DNA from: Megasphaera_A sueciensis
Lineage (GTDB): Bacteria > Bacillota > Negativicutes > Veillonellales > Megasphaeraceae
Length of the DNA: 64,000 nt
Direction of reading: 5' to 3'
Assembly (NCBI RefSeq): GCF_050219315.1
Contig: NZ_CP116939.1
Coordinates: 1,922,001 to 1,986,000 of the forward strand
Notes under the pieces: generated by a model
The model's input: only the letters and a program-made list of their open reading frames with translations
The model's database searches: none
Told to the model about the DNA's origin: nothing
Program-made: the position numbers and the translations under genes
Shown here: piece by piece, positions 15,373-24,425 of the stretch
How positions within the stretch are numbered: position 1 is the stretch's first letter
How the letters are laid out: every line of letters starts with the position of its first letter

Positions 15373-16629
15373 TCATCCCGCAACATGCTCAGATATTCCC
15401 ACTGCAGGTGTTGATGTATTCTTATTTTTTAACGTTTCTTTTGTCTTTTCCTTATAACCATGTGTTTTAAGCCATTCTTCTTGTAATGAAGAAATTTTAT
15501 TTTCATTCAGCATATCTGCCTTGGCAGATAACGCCAATTTTAAATTCTTTATAATGGATGCTTGGTCATCTCCCACAGCACAAGTCATAATGGTTGTCCC
15601 ATTAACAGCAATATCACTGCCATCCCGTGCTATATTCCATTGCCAATCCGCTGTTTTAGAAGTTGAACGCACTTGAGGTACATTCTTTTGCACCGCTTCG
15701 CCATAAACCTCATGTGTCAGCCGCGCCAAATTTCCAGCGACAAGATATGCCCGACGGCAGGAGGAATAGTCTCCAAAAGAAACGGGAGTCACAACAGGAA
15801 ACGCGTTAACATATACTGTTGCTCCGCCAACTTGAACGCGATTGCCAGACCACAGTGTCATCCGGTTTCCTAACCGTTCAATACGATTCGACATTTTAGG
15901 ATGATTATTGGGGTTGATAGCACGTTTCCAGCCTTCCGTATATAGATTCCCGTATTTTTCATAAATCAGTACCATGGATGCCGGTGCTCCACCTACATTG
16001 TATTGTGTATTTTTTAAAATATTGAACCCCGTTGCATCCGCTTCTTTTTCCTGATCCATGGTAATTACTTCATTGTCAATGTAATTTACTGCAAGACCGC
16101 CAACTAAAATATCCAGCAAGTCTCCATTACCGCCAAAAGCCAAATCTACCGCCGTCGATACGGCTATCCCTTTAAGAATGCCGTTAACAGCATGACGATG
16201 CTCACCATGTCCCATTTCATGGCCTAAAGTAAACGCCAATTCAGAATCATTAAGAGCATTCATCATACCCTGATTAATAGAAATAACTCCGCCGATAGTT
16301 TCAAATGCATTCATATCCGGTGAAGGGTTGACATACATCTTATAGTCTCTTTTGATCATACCCGTTTTCATCAAATTTGCATGGATATTATCTAATCGCT
16401 GATTGGCCGCCTCATCATGAGACACCCCTGTTTTTTTCTGCGTTTCTGCCAGCATTTGATTTTGCCTGTCGGCATCCAATTGAACCAACTGTTGTTTTAC
16501 AATAACCATAGCCATTGTACCGTATGCCAATATCTGCCAAGAATTAGCCGCCATTACTGCTCCTACTGGAACGGTTGTCAATGAGACACTGACAAGAAGA
16601 GTCCCAATCCACTTTTTACATCGTTTCAT
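15373..16629 (-). CDS. Exported M48-family zinc metalloprotease
   Basis: A 418 aa protein with a signal peptide (about 1-28, ending VMA-A). The gluzincin motif HEMGH is at 137-141 and the third ligand lies in EKEADATG near 197. The M48 peptidases with a signal peptide but no further membrane segments resemble BepA/LoiP, periplasmic proteases that police outer-membrane proteins. That fits a diderm cell but is inferred. It is the third gene behind the cyclophilin and GIY-YIG genes, starting 24 nt after the latter. Confidence 0.85.
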   Translation of the reverse strand: MKRCKKWIGTLLVSVSLTTVPVGAVMAANSWQILAYGTMAMVIVKQQLVQLDADRQNQMLAETQKKTGVSHDEAANQRLDNIHANLMKTGMIKRDYKMYVNPSPDMNAFETIGGVISINQGMMNALNDSELAFTLGHEMGHGEHRHAVNGILKGIAVSTAVDLAFGGNGDLLDILVGGLAVNYIDNEVITMDQEKEADATGFNILKNTQYNVGGAPASMVLIYEKYGNLYTEGWKRAINPNNHPKMSNRIERLGNRMTLWSGNRVQVGGATVYVNAFPVVTPVSFGDYSSCRRAYLVAGNLARLTHEVYGEAVQKNVPQVRSTSKTADWQWNIARDGSDIAVNGTTIMTCAVGDDQASIIKNLKLALSAKADMLNENKISSLQEEWLKTHGYKEKTKETLKNKNTSTPAVGISEHVAG

Positions 16630-16653
16630 GTTGCCATCTCCTTAAACCAATTC

Positions 16654-16917
16654 TTATTCCTCCACCCGGCATATACCATCCTTATACAATTGCTCTTTTT
16701 TCTTTCGCGGCCATTGTTTAATTAATTGTTCCCAATGCATTGCATCATGCCTAGTAGAAAAAGCTTCATACCAGACAAGCTGCACCGGCCGCCGATATCT
16801 GGTATATTTGGCCCCCATACCGTTGTTATGCACAGTCACACGTCTTTTTACATCTAGTGTCCAGCCAGTGTAAAGTGTATTGTCGGCACAGCGCACCATA
16901 TATGTATAATATGTCAT
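16654..16917 (-). CDS. GIY-YIG endonuclease-like protein (UPF0213)
   Basis: A single-domain GIY-YIG protein of about 87 aa. The TYMVRC and LYTGWT strands correspond to the two half-motifs, with KRRVTVHN and the conserved Glu in HWEQLIK. Single-domain members such as YhbQ are linked to DNA maintenance, but roles vary. A GTG at 16923 is an alternative start, and the AGAGGAAG site could serve either. It sits between the cyclophilin and protease genes with short gaps. Confidence 0.82.
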   Translation of the reverse strand: MTYYTYMVRCADNTLYTGWTLDVKRRVTVHNNGMGAKYTRYRRPVQLVWYEAFSTRHDAMHWEQLIKQWPRKKKEQLYKDGICRVEE

Positions 16918-16935
16918 ATGCACGTCTTCCTCTGT

Positions 16936-17421
16936 TTACAATGTATCCTTTATTTCCAATGATTCAATGACTACCTTATTTACGGGACGGTCAAATTGAT
17001 CCGTTGGAACATTGCTTAATTTCTGTACTATGTCATAATTATCAATAACTTGGCCAAATATAGCATGATGATTTTGAAGCCAAGGAGTAGGAACAACGGT
17101 AATAAAAAATTGTGAACCACCCGTATCGGGACCTGCATTAGCCATCGCCAATACCCCCGGTTCATCAAAAGTTAATCCTGATCCAAATTCATCTTCAATG
17201 ACATAACCAGGGCCACCGCGTCCAGTTCCTTCGGGATCACCGCCTTGAATCATAAATTCTGAAATAATGCGATGAAATATTGTACCATTATAAAATCCTG
17301 ATTCTGCCAATTTTTTAAAGTTCTCCACTGTTGCAGGGGCCGCTTCAGGAAATAACTCCACTGAAAAATCGCCATTATTCGTATGAAAAACAGCATATAA
17401 TGCATTCTTTTGTTCTGACAT
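16936..17421 (-). CDS. Cyclophilin-type peptidyl-prolyl cis-trans isomerase
   Basis: A 161 aa cyclophilin domain without signal peptide, so cytosolic. Active-site segments are FHRIISEFMIQGGD (Arg and Gln), MANAGPDTGGSQFFI and the Trp in PTPWLQNHHAIFG. It accelerates prolyl isomerisation during folding. It is first in a minus-strand group with the GIY-YIG and M48 genes. A TCCTCC-type site precedes the ATG. Confidence 0.92.
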   Translation of the reverse strand: MSEQKNALYAVFHTNNGDFSVELFPEAAPATVENFKKLAESGFYNGTIFHRIISEFMIQGGDPEGTGRGGPGYVIEDEFGSGLTFDEPGVLAMANAGPDTGGSQFFITVVPTPWLQNHHAIFGQVIDNYDIVQKLSNVPTDQFDRPVNKVVIESLEIKDTL

Positions 17422-17558
17422 ATATATTTCCTCCTTTTATTGTATACATATATATCGCGTATTTTATTGATAATAGATTATATATATACTTCATAGTAAC
17501 AGTATACTAAATATTTTATTTTTTTTAAACTCTTTTGCTATTTTAAAATTTTTTCTTT

Positions 17559-17602
17559 ATGTTGCATATACAACATACCTAATAAAAAATTCATTCTATA
17601 AT
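17559..17602 (+). promoter_or_regulatory. Promoter with CRP/FNR-type palindrome of the ferredoxin-cupin-hcp operon
   Basis: The near-perfect 18 bp palindrome ATGTTGCATATACAACAT (17559-17576) precedes TATAAT (17597-17602), and there is no good -35 box. With a start near 17609 the palindrome centre is at -41.5, the class II activator position of CRP/FNR-family regulators. HcpR of this family activates hcp genes in many anaerobes, so HcpR is the likely but unproven regulator. Confidence 0.65.
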
Positions 17603-17621
17603 AAGTTCATAAAAAGGATTG

Positions 17622-17640
17622 GCGGGATATTAATTCCCGC
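17622..17640 (+). promoter_or_regulatory. Small inverted repeat in the ferredoxin leader
   Basis: GCGGGA and TCCCGC flank 7 nt just downstream of the predicted start of transcription, 40 nt before the ferredoxin ATG. It could be a second operator or an mRNA 5' stem. There is no T tract, so it is not a terminator. Confidence 0.35.
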
Positions 17641-17679
17641 AACGCATATACTATTGTTTTTAAGAAAGGAGTCTTTACT

Positions 17680-17865
17680 ATGAAATTTAAAGTTAATGAA
17701 AATTGTATTGGCTGCGGCCTTTGCGCCAATACTTGTCCTGACGTTTTTTCTATGACTGAAGAAGGTATCGCTGTTGCTGTTGAAGGAGACGTCGCAACCT
17801 CAGTGGAAGATTCCGCCCAAGAAGCTTTAACAAGCTGTCCTGCCGGAGCAATTGAAGAAATTTAA
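17680..17865 (+). CDS. Ferredoxin, single [4Fe-4S]
   Basis: A 61 aa electron carrier. Cluster ligands are CIGCGLCANTCP (residues 9-20, three Cys plus one) and the distal CPAGA near residue 54. A second cluster motif is absent, as usual for small one-cluster ferredoxins. It is first in an operon with a cupin and hydroxylamine reductase, so it plausibly supplies electrons to Hcp. AAAGGAG precedes the ATG. Confidence 0.9.
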   Translation: MKFKVNENCIGCGLCANTCPDVFSMTEEGIAVAVEGDVATSVEDSAQEALTSCPAGAIEEI

Positions 17866-17880
17866 CAAAGGAGCCAAATA

Positions 17881-18222
17881 ATGGAAACAAATTATATCAA
17901 AAATCTTTCTCATGAAATGGTTCTCTCTCTCGCTGATCAGGTTACTGTGTCTCCCGGCCAGATTGTCAGCCGAACATTAGCACAAAATAAAGCAGTAAGC
18001 ATTACTCTGTTTGCCTTTGCCCAAGGGGAAGAAATCAGTACGCATGAATCCACAGGTGATGCCATGATTACTGTTCTAAATGGAACCGGCCGTTTTATTG
18101 TTGGAGAAAAAGAACATATTGTACATACCGGGGAAACACTGGTTATGCCGGCTAAAATTTCCCATGCCGTTTATGCTATGGATGATTTTAAAATGATATT
18201 AATTGTAGTGTTCCCGTCGTAA
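17881..18222 (+). CDS. Small cupin-domain protein
   Basis: A 113 aa single cupin barrel. Motif 1 is near EEISTHESTGDAM, with His and Glu ligands, and motif 2 ends in PAKISHAVYA. Its partner and substrate are unknown. It starts 15 nt after the ferredoxin stop and 27 nt before hcp, so it belongs to the same nitrosative or redox stress operon. Similar cupins often accompany hcp in Firmicutes, in my recollection. Confidence 0.8.
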   Translation: METNYIKNLSHEMVLSLADQVTVSPGQIVSRTLAQNKAVSITLFAFAQGEEISTHESTGDAMITVLNGTGRFIVGEKEHIVHTGETLVMPAKISHAVYAMDDFKMILIVVFPS

Positions 18223-18248
18223 GGTAAAATTTATAGGAGGTATTCTAA

Positions 18249-19814
18249 ATGGAAAAACAGATGTTTTGTTTTCAATGTGAACAGACAATGGGGGGGACCG
18301 GATGTACTGGACGTGCCGGTGTATGCGGAAAATCTGCTCCCGCGGCTAAATTGCAAGATGAATTAACAGGTGCCCTCATAGGATTAGCACGTACCGCTGC
18401 AGCCAATGCACCTACAAGCAAAACAAATCGCATTATTTTGGAAGGTTTATTCACCACTATCACAAATGTAAATTTCGATGTAGCAACTATTCAGTTGATG
18501 ATCGATAAAGTAAACGCAGAAAAAGATGCTATTTCTCCAAATAGTGCCGCCAACTATGATGTTGAACAAATTTGGAACGACAATGAAGACGTCCGTTCTC
18601 TGAAGTCTCTTATTTTATTCGGCATCCGCGGTATTGCTGCATATGCTTATCATGCTCTTATGCTGGACTATACCGATAAAGAAGTCGATGCATTCTTCTT
18701 AAAAGCATTAACTGCTTTGGGAGAAAACTGGGGCATGAATGAACTGCTTCCTATTGTTATGGAAACAGGAAAAGCAAATTTTGCCTGCATGGAATTACTT
18801 GACAAAGCCAACACCGAAACGTATGGTACCCCGCAACCAACCTCTGTTCCCTTGACTATTGAAAAAGGTCCCTTTATTGTCATCAGCGGTCATGATCTTC
18901 ACGACTTAAAACTTCTTTTGGAACAAACAAAAGATAAGGGGATTAATATCTACACCCATGGCGAAATGCTACCGGCTCATGCATATCCACTGCTTAAGCA
19001 ATATTCTCACCTTAAAGGTAACTTTGGTACGGCTTGGCAAAATCAACAAAAAGAATTTGATAATATTCCTGGCCCTATTCTCTTTACTACCAATTGTCTT
19101 ATGCCGGTTCGCAGCAGTTATGCTGACCGTGTATTTACAACAGAGGTGGTGTCTTACCCTGAAATAGTTCACATTGGCGATACCAAAGATTATACACCTG
19201 TTATTGAAAAAGCATTAGAACTTGGTGGTTATGCAGAAGCGCAACATTTTACAGGTATCAACGGAGGCGCCACCGTCATGACTGGATTTGGCCATGGCAC
19301 TGTTCTTGCTGTTGCCGATACGGTTATTAATGCAGTGAAAGCGGGTACTATCCGCCACTTCTTCCTTGTCGGCGGTTGCGACGGTGCTCGTCCCGGACGT
19401 AACTATTACACAGATTTTGTCAAAAAAACGCCTGCCGATACAGTAATTCTTACATTGGCCTGCGGCAAATATCGTTTTAATGATCTCGATCTTGGTACTA
19501 TCGGTGGTTTACCCCGTATTATGGATATGGGACAATGCAATGATGCCTACAGTGCAATTAAAGTCGCAATTGCACTCGCCAAAGCATTTGACTGCAGCGT
19601 CAACGAGTTACCACTTTCTATCGTCCTTTCCTGGTATGAACAAAAAGCTGTCTGCATCCTTTTGACATTGCTGTACCTAGGTATCCAAAACATATACCTT
19701 GGCCCCACATTACCAGCATTTGTATCACCTAATGTATTGAATTATCTTGTAGAAAATTTTCATCTTACACCTATTAGTACTCCAGAAGAAGATTTGAAAA
19801 AAATTCTAGGATAA
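18249..19814 (+). CDS. hcp: Hydroxylamine reductase (hybrid cluster protein)
   Basis: A 521 aa protein with one [4Fe-4S]-type cluster and the hybrid 4Fe-2O-2S cluster. It reduces hydroxylamine and nitric oxide in anaerobes. The N-terminal Cys ligands are C7-x2-C10-x8-C19-x6-C26. Hybrid-cluster segments include the HDLHDL, TTNCLMP, VGGCDGARPGRNYY and LACGKYRFN stretches, all intact. TAGGAGG precedes the ATG. It ends the ferredoxin-cupin-hcp operon, before a strong terminator. Confidence 0.95.
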   Translation: MEKQMFCFQCEQTMGGTGCTGRAGVCGKSAPAAKLQDELTGALIGLARTAAANAPTSKTNRIILEGLFTTITNVNFDVATIQLMIDKVNAEKDAISPNSAANYDVEQIWNDNEDVRSLKSLILFGIRGIAAYAYHALMLDYTDKEVDAFFLKALTALGENWGMNELLPIVMETGKANFACMELLDKANTETYGTPQPTSVPLTIEKGPFIVISGHDLHDLKLLLEQTKDKGINIYTHGEMLPAHAYPLLKQYSHLKGNFGTAWQNQQKEFDNIPGPILFTTNCLMPVRSSYADRVFTTEVVSYPEIVHIGDTKDYTPVIEKALELGGYAEAQHFTGINGGATVMTGFGHGTVLAVADTVINAVKAGTIRHFFLVGGCDGARPGRNYYTDFVKKTPADTVILTLACGKYRFNDLDLGTIGGLPRIMDMGQCNDAYSAIKVAIALAKAFDCSVNELPLSIVLSWYEQKAVCILLTLLYLGIQNIYLGPTLPAFVSPNVLNYLVENFHLTPISTPEEDLKKILG

Positions 19815-19851
19815 ATAATAACAAAGTATGCACCAAATATTTTTTAACAAT

Positions 19852-19893
19852 ACATAACCGGCAGCTAGTATTTTTATTAGCTGCCGGTTATGT
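19852..19893. terminator. Bidirectional terminator between hcp and pyk
   Basis: A perfect 16 bp stem (ACATAACCGGCAGCTA and its complement) with a 10 nt loop lies between the convergent hcp and pyk stops. A/T tracts on both sides are modest. Confidence 0.8.
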
Positions 19894-19939
19894 ATTTTGT
19901 TAAATTAATCTTTTATAAAAGTCATACCCTTGCATAAAA

Positions 19940-21691
19940 CTATCTAGCATTGGTGACTCCGCGGTAAATCGTACCACGCGTACCATCAACAGTAACAATT
20001 TCACCATTTTTCAACTTCGATACGGCGTCTTTAGCTCCTACAACACAAGGAACACCTAACGTCAATGCAGCTACTGCTGACGGACTGGTAAGGCCTTCTT
20101 CCTCCGAAATAAGTGCACCTGCACGGCTTATATATTTCATATATCCCGTTTCAGCTGATTTAATCACCAAAATACATCCATCTTCAAACGTATCTGCTAT
20201 TTCTGCTTCATCAGAAGCTACACAAACCTTTCCTACCGATGTTTTTTTACCCAATCCCGTTCCACGCAATACGACATCGCCTACAACTTGGACACGAACC
20301 ATATTAGTGGTTCCTTCGATACCCACGGGAACTCCTGCCGTCAACACTACAAGGTCCCCTGTTTTTATTAAATCATTATTTAATGCTGCATATATCGCTT
20401 TATCTACCAATTCATCTGAATCAGCCGCTTTTTCTCCTAAAACGGGTTGAATTCCCCAATTCAGCAGTAAGCGCCGAACAATATGCTTGTGCGGTGATAC
20501 AGCAATAATGGGACATGCAGGACGATACTTAGATATAATCTGTGCTGTGCCGCCTTTTTCGGTTGAAGCAATAATTGCGGCTGCGTGAAGATTATCTGCA
20601 ATAGTAACCGTTGCTCTGCCAATAGAATCCGTCGTAGAGGTACCCCCTGCTGAAGCTGCAAGTCGTGTTTCCTGTGGCACAAAATGACTTTCCGTAAACA
20701 ATGCCACTCGTTCCATCGTTTGAACAGCAGCTGCCGGATAGGCTCCACCTGCAGTTTCTCCGCTTAACATGATGGCGTCGGTTCCATCTATAATAGCATT
20801 TGCCACATCACTGGTTTCCGCTCGAGTCGGACGCGGATTGGTACACATAGATTCAAGCATCTGCGTTGCTGTTATTACTGGTTTTCCTGCTGCATGGCAT
20901 TTATTGATAAGCATTTTTTGCAGCATAGGCACTTCTTCAGCTGGCACTTCTACACCCAAGTCTCCGCGAGCTACCATTAATCCATCAGACATTTTAATTA
21001 TTTCATCTATATTCTGTACAGCCGCCTGACATTCAATCTTAGATATGATCTGCATATGATTGCCATGTTTTTCCAATATTTTACGAATAGAGACGACATC
21101 CTCTCCTCGTTGAATAAAAGAAGCCGCTATAAAATCCATATCCATGGAAATACCATATTCGATATCCTTGACATCTGTATCTGATACCGCGGGGAGATTG
21201 ATTGCTACACCTGGAACAGCAACACGCTTGCGATCACTCATCTTCCCTTTATTCAAAATCTTTGTATGTATATCGTCACCTTCAACACAGATAACTTCTA
21301 AATTAACCAAGCCATCAGACAGCAAGATATGATCTCCCGCTTTTACCTCTTTGGGAAGATTTTTATAAGACATGGATGCAATTGTTTCTGTACCTTTTAC
21401 ATCTCTAGCCGTAAGTATAAATTCTTTCCCTGCTTCCATCTGAATAGATCCTTTTTCAAAAAATCCCAAACGAATTTCTGGCCCCTTTGTATCCAGCATA
21501 AGTGCCACCGGAACTCCGGTGCGCTTTGAAGCCGCACGAACCCCATCTATTCTTGTTTTATGTTCTTCATGTGAACCATGAGAAAAATTAAATCGAGCTA
21601 CATTCATGCCCGACCGAAGCATATCATCCAGAATTTCCGGACTATCAGAACTTGGTCCTAATGTACATACAATTTTTGTCTTTTTCAACAT
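19940..21691 (-). CDS. pyk: Pyruvate kinase with C-terminal PEP-utilising-like domain
   Basis: Final glycolytic step, PEP + ADP to pyruvate + ATP. The 583 aa form carries the extra C-terminal domain (about 475-583, with CVVGAKDA) seen in Bacillus-type enzymes. Catalytic segments are TLGPSSDSPE, NFSHGSHEEH, MLDTKGPEIR, ISKIE and MVARGDLGVE with MLSGETA. The frame is open from a GTG at 21706, but that codon lies within the GAGGAG site, so the ATG at 21691 is chosen. It follows mgsA after 18 nt and is co-transcribed. Confidence 0.94.
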   Translation of the reverse strand: MLKKTKIVCTLGPSSDSPEILDDMLRSGMNVARFNFSHGSHEEHKTRIDGVRAASKRTGVPVALMLDTKGPEIRLGFFEKGSIQMEAGKEFILTARDVKGTETIASMSYKNLPKEVKAGDHILLSDGLVNLEVICVEGDDIHTKILNKGKMSDRKRVAVPGVAINLPAVSDTDVKDIEYGISMDMDFIAASFIQRGEDVVSIRKILEKHGNHMQIISKIECQAAVQNIDEIIKMSDGLMVARGDLGVEVPAEEVPMLQKMLINKCHAAGKPVITATQMLESMCTNPRPTRAETSDVANAIIDGTDAIMLSGETAGGAYPAAAVQTMERVALFTESHFVPQETRLAASAGGTSTTDSIGRATVTIADNLHAAAIIASTEKGGTAQIISKYRPACPIIAVSPHKHIVRRLLLNWGIQPVLGEKAADSDELVDKAIYAALNNDLIKTGDLVVLTAGVPVGIEGTTNMVRVQVVGDVVLRGTGLGKKTSVGKVCVASDEAEIADTFEDGCILVIKSAETGYMKYISRAGALISEEEGLTSPSAVAALTLGVPCVVGAKDAVSKLKNGEIVTVDGTRGTIYRGVTNAR

Positions 21692-21709
21692 AGCATATCT
21701 CCTCACTTA

Positions 21710-22102
21710 TCATTTATTGAATAATTCCGGCTTATCCACCAACGCAGTAAGTAATATACGAGCACTTGTCACGTTAGTAGCAACCGGAACTGAGTGAACG
21801 TCACAAAGGCGCAGGAATGCCGATACATCGGGTTCATGCGGCTGTGCCGTTAACGGATCTCGTAGAAATATAACACCTAACACCATATCAGAAGCAACCA
21901 TAGCCCCTATTTGCTGATCACCGCCAATAGGACCGGATTGCATACGCTTCACAGAAAGTCCAGTGGCATCACAAATACGTTTTCCCGTAGTACCTGTTCC
22001 TACAAGCGGATACTTGGACAATACCTGAGAATACTCTGTTGCTAACCGCACAATGTCATCCTTTTTGGCATCATGAGCAATAAGAGCAACATATTTTTCC
22101 AT
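21710..22102 (-). CDS. mgsA: Methylglyoxal synthase
   Basis: Converts dihydroxyacetone phosphate to methylglyoxal and phosphate, a glycolytic overflow route. At 130 aa the family segments ALIAHDAKKDD, GTGTTG (phosphate loop), SGPIGGDQQIG with the catalytic Asp, and FLRDPL are complete. AAGGAGG precedes the ATG. It is first in an mgsA-pyk operon, placing triose-phosphate overflow and PEP disposal under one promoter. Confidence 0.94.
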   Translation of the reverse strand: MEKYVALIAHDAKKDDIVRLATEYSQVLSKYPLVGTGTTGKRICDATGLSVKRMQSGPIGGDQQIGAMVASDMVLGVIFLRDPLTAQPHEPDVSAFLRLCDVHSVPVATNVTSARILLTALVDKPELFNK

Positions 22103-22231
22103 AATCTGCCTCCTTATTTAAAACATGCACAACATAGTCATAGCAATAATTCGTTCCGGTAGGTTCGTTTTTTGTCCCAGTTTAAAAAAACAACATATAC
22201 ATTACATTTAGACTATTTTCAATCTATAGTG

Positions 22232-22260
22232 ATTGTATCGTATCTAACTTTTTTATGCAA
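22232..22260 (-). promoter_or_regulatory. Promoter of mgsA-pyk
   Basis: TTGCAT-N17-TACAAT on the minus strand. It would give a leader of about 120 nt before mgsA. I saw no recognisable riboswitch in the leader. Confidence 0.6.
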
Positions 22261-22324
22261 TGGTACTGATACCAAATAAAGGAAAAGTTCTATCGTTGAT
22301 TTTTATGCTACAATATAAAAAATT

Positions 22325-23491
22325 TCAATACCATTCATTAATATAGCAAGAACAAACAGGAAAAATTTTCTCTAACTGCCGGATTGATGCATCACTGCCA
22401 GATAATTTATCATAATATACAAGTTCCGCTGCTGACATCGTACCAAAGACAAGTAAAGATAATGCCCCAATTCCCATTTTTATAGAAACTTCCGTTGTTT
22501 CCCTGGGAACAGCTTTTCCTTTTCCGTTTGCTACTTGTAAAGAAAATATGCCATTATTCCACGATGCAAGAGGATCCTCTACGGAAAACTGAACTTCAGT
22601 CTGAATATCAACTGGATATGATATAGACGATAAAATACCGCAAACATCAACAATACGTCCCGCCATAAACGGCATAGTTTCATGCCCTGCACGGCCATCC
22701 GGATACAATCGATATGACTGATCCTGCATGCCTTCATTCCACTGGACTTCTTTACCCTGAGAGCGATGGTTATACATATATCCTAATAATCCCCTTTTAC
22801 CTTTATAGGATGTATATACGAATTCTCCGCAACGAATAGTAGGATCCCCTAACTGGTAAAACAAATACCCTATAGGATGTGTACCATCAAATACTACAGC
22901 AATATTACCTTCAGCCAGTTGTCCTTCAATATGGCACCGCCAAGATAATTCATCCCGTACCGCATATCCAGATAATTTGCTGGTATATACATCATAAACA
23001 GCAGCCAACAACTCCCACTGATCCGGAGTAGTAACCATACCATAATGAACAGTACGATCTGAAAGAGGGCGCAGCATATCTAATAACATTGTCTCCCGCC
23101 ATTGATGACAATATAATTCATAGCCATATGGCTGGTAAAATCCCGCCTTAGAAGGCATCAAAATATTCACATAATGACCACGCCGCCTCATTTCTTCCAG
23201 CGCAGCCAACAGTAATTTCCCTCCTACTCCACCGCGCCTTGCCGCCGGATGTGTTGCCAACCCCACAATATATGAGGTAGCGATATCTTGTCCCCGCAAC
23301 CGTACTGTATATGGGTTTAAATGCGTCAAACAAGCCATCTGCCCTTTCATAAAACCCATTAAGACATTATCCGATTTATAACAACGAGAAAAATACCATT
23401 GAAAAAAAGGATCATTTTTTGGTTCAAAACAATATGCCCATAAATTTTCTACAATTTCCCGATCTTCAGGACCAGCTAAACGAAATTCCAT
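22325..23491 (-). CDS. Eis-like GNAT N-acetyltransferase
   Basis: A 388 aa protein with an N-terminal GNAT domain, whose acetyl-CoA loop is RRGGVGGKLL near residue 85. A second degenerate GNAT and a C-terminal SCP2-like region follow, the arrangement of Eis-type acetyltransferases. Eis enzymes acetylate amines including aminoglycosides, but the natural substrate here is unknown. It is the last gene of the long minus-strand run, 15 nt behind the DUF2156 gene. Confidence 0.82.
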   Translation of the reverse strand: MEFRLAGPEDREIVENLWAYCFEPKNDPFFQWYFSRCYKSDNVLMGFMKGQMACLTHLNPYTVRLRGQDIATSYIVGLATHPAARRGGVGGKLLLAALEEMRRRGHYVNILMPSKAGFYQPYGYELYCHQWRETMLLDMLRPLSDRTVHYGMVTTPDQWELLAAVYDVYTSKLSGYAVRDELSWRCHIEGQLAEGNIAVVFDGTHPIGYLFYQLGDPTIRCGEFVYTSYKGKRGLLGYMYNHRSQGKEVQWNEGMQDQSYRLYPDGRAGHETMPFMAGRIVDVCGILSSISYPVDIQTEVQFSVEDPLASWNNGIFSLQVANGKGKAVPRETTEVSIKMGIGALSLLVFGTMSAAELVYYDKLSGSDASIRQLEKIFPVCSCYINEWY

Positions 23492-23506
23492 AACTATACC
23501 TTTCTG

Positions 23507-24382
23507 CTATAAGTCAGCTAATGTAACATCATATTTTTCGATGAACCGCACTGGATTATAAGACTCCTTTGATTTTCGTAGGCCGGGGATTCCCATATCT
23601 TCTTCCCGGTTAATATATTTCGTATGACTCCAAGCATGTCGGACAAATTCATAGTTGATCGCTTGATATAATCCCCGCATAGACGGATCACTTTTTTCAA
23701 AATGAATAATAGCCGTATCATCATTGAGCATTTCTCCGATAGAAAACGCAACGACCTTATTAAACACACAAATGGCTCCGCCTGTCGGCTGCAGCATACT
23801 CCAATTGTCAAATACCGTCTGGATGGCATATCTTTCCGCATCAAGCTCCGAATCTCCTTCATCATGCTCATCATACCAGGTGCGCTCGGCCTCTAAACAT
23901 GCATCAAACAAATTTTCAGTAATGGGAACATACTCATATCCCATATATTGATTACGAAAATGATTCAAATTATTTTTCTTCTGCCTAAACTTCTTTCCAG
24001 ACAAATTAATGAGATCCTGCGTCAAATACACATATTCATAATTATCCCGATCCGGCTTAATATGGTAACAGTCTGGGCAAAGTTCCTGTATACGCTGCAC
24101 TACTTCTGGCACAACACCCTTCATAAGAAAAGGATATCCATGTTCAGAAAACCATTCTTTCATGCGGTCTAACCCTTTGACAAAACTTCCGTCCTTCCGA
24201 GCAAAAGGGGGCAGCCAAAACTGCTTTTTCCCGCGCCCAGAACGAATATACATTACATTATCTTCTTCAGTCCATTGTATTTCATACGGTTTCTGCCAAG
24301 CAAACAATGTCATAAACGTTGAATCAGCCTGTTCATATCGCTTCTGATGAAAATAATCCTCGATGACTGGTTTATCTTCCAA
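23507..24382 (-). CDS. DUF2156 phosphatidylglycerol lysyltransferase-domain protein
   Basis: A soluble protein of about 291 aa with two GNAT-like halves, like the catalytic part of MprF (COG4866). KKFRQKKNNLNHFRNQY near 130 and NREEDMGIPGLRKSKESYNP near the C terminus are typical. The start is unusual. The first canonical in-frame start codon is the TTG at 24382, but a strong GGGGGAG at 24412-24418 points to ATC at 24406 and a product beginning with IEFKELRLEDKP, as relatives do. The start may be non-AUG or mutated. Substrate unknown. Confidence 0.75.
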   Translation of the reverse strand: MEDKPVIEDYFHQKRYEQADSTFMTLFAWQKPYEIQWTEEDNVMYIRSGRGKKQFWLPPFARKDGSFVKGLDRMKEWFSEHGYPFLMKGVVPEVVQRIQELCPDCYHIKPDRDNYEYVYLTQDLINLSGKKFRQKKNNLNHFRNQYMGYEYVPITENLFDACLEAERTWYDEHDEGDSELDAERYAIQTVFDNWSMLQPTGGAICVFNKVVAFSIGEMLNDDTAIIHFEKSDPSMRGLYQAINYEFVRHAWSHTKYINREEDMGIPGLRKSKESYNPVRFIEKYDVTLADL

Positions 24383-24425
24383 TCTTAATTCTTTAAATTC
24401 TATGATAAGGACTCCCCCTTAAAAT

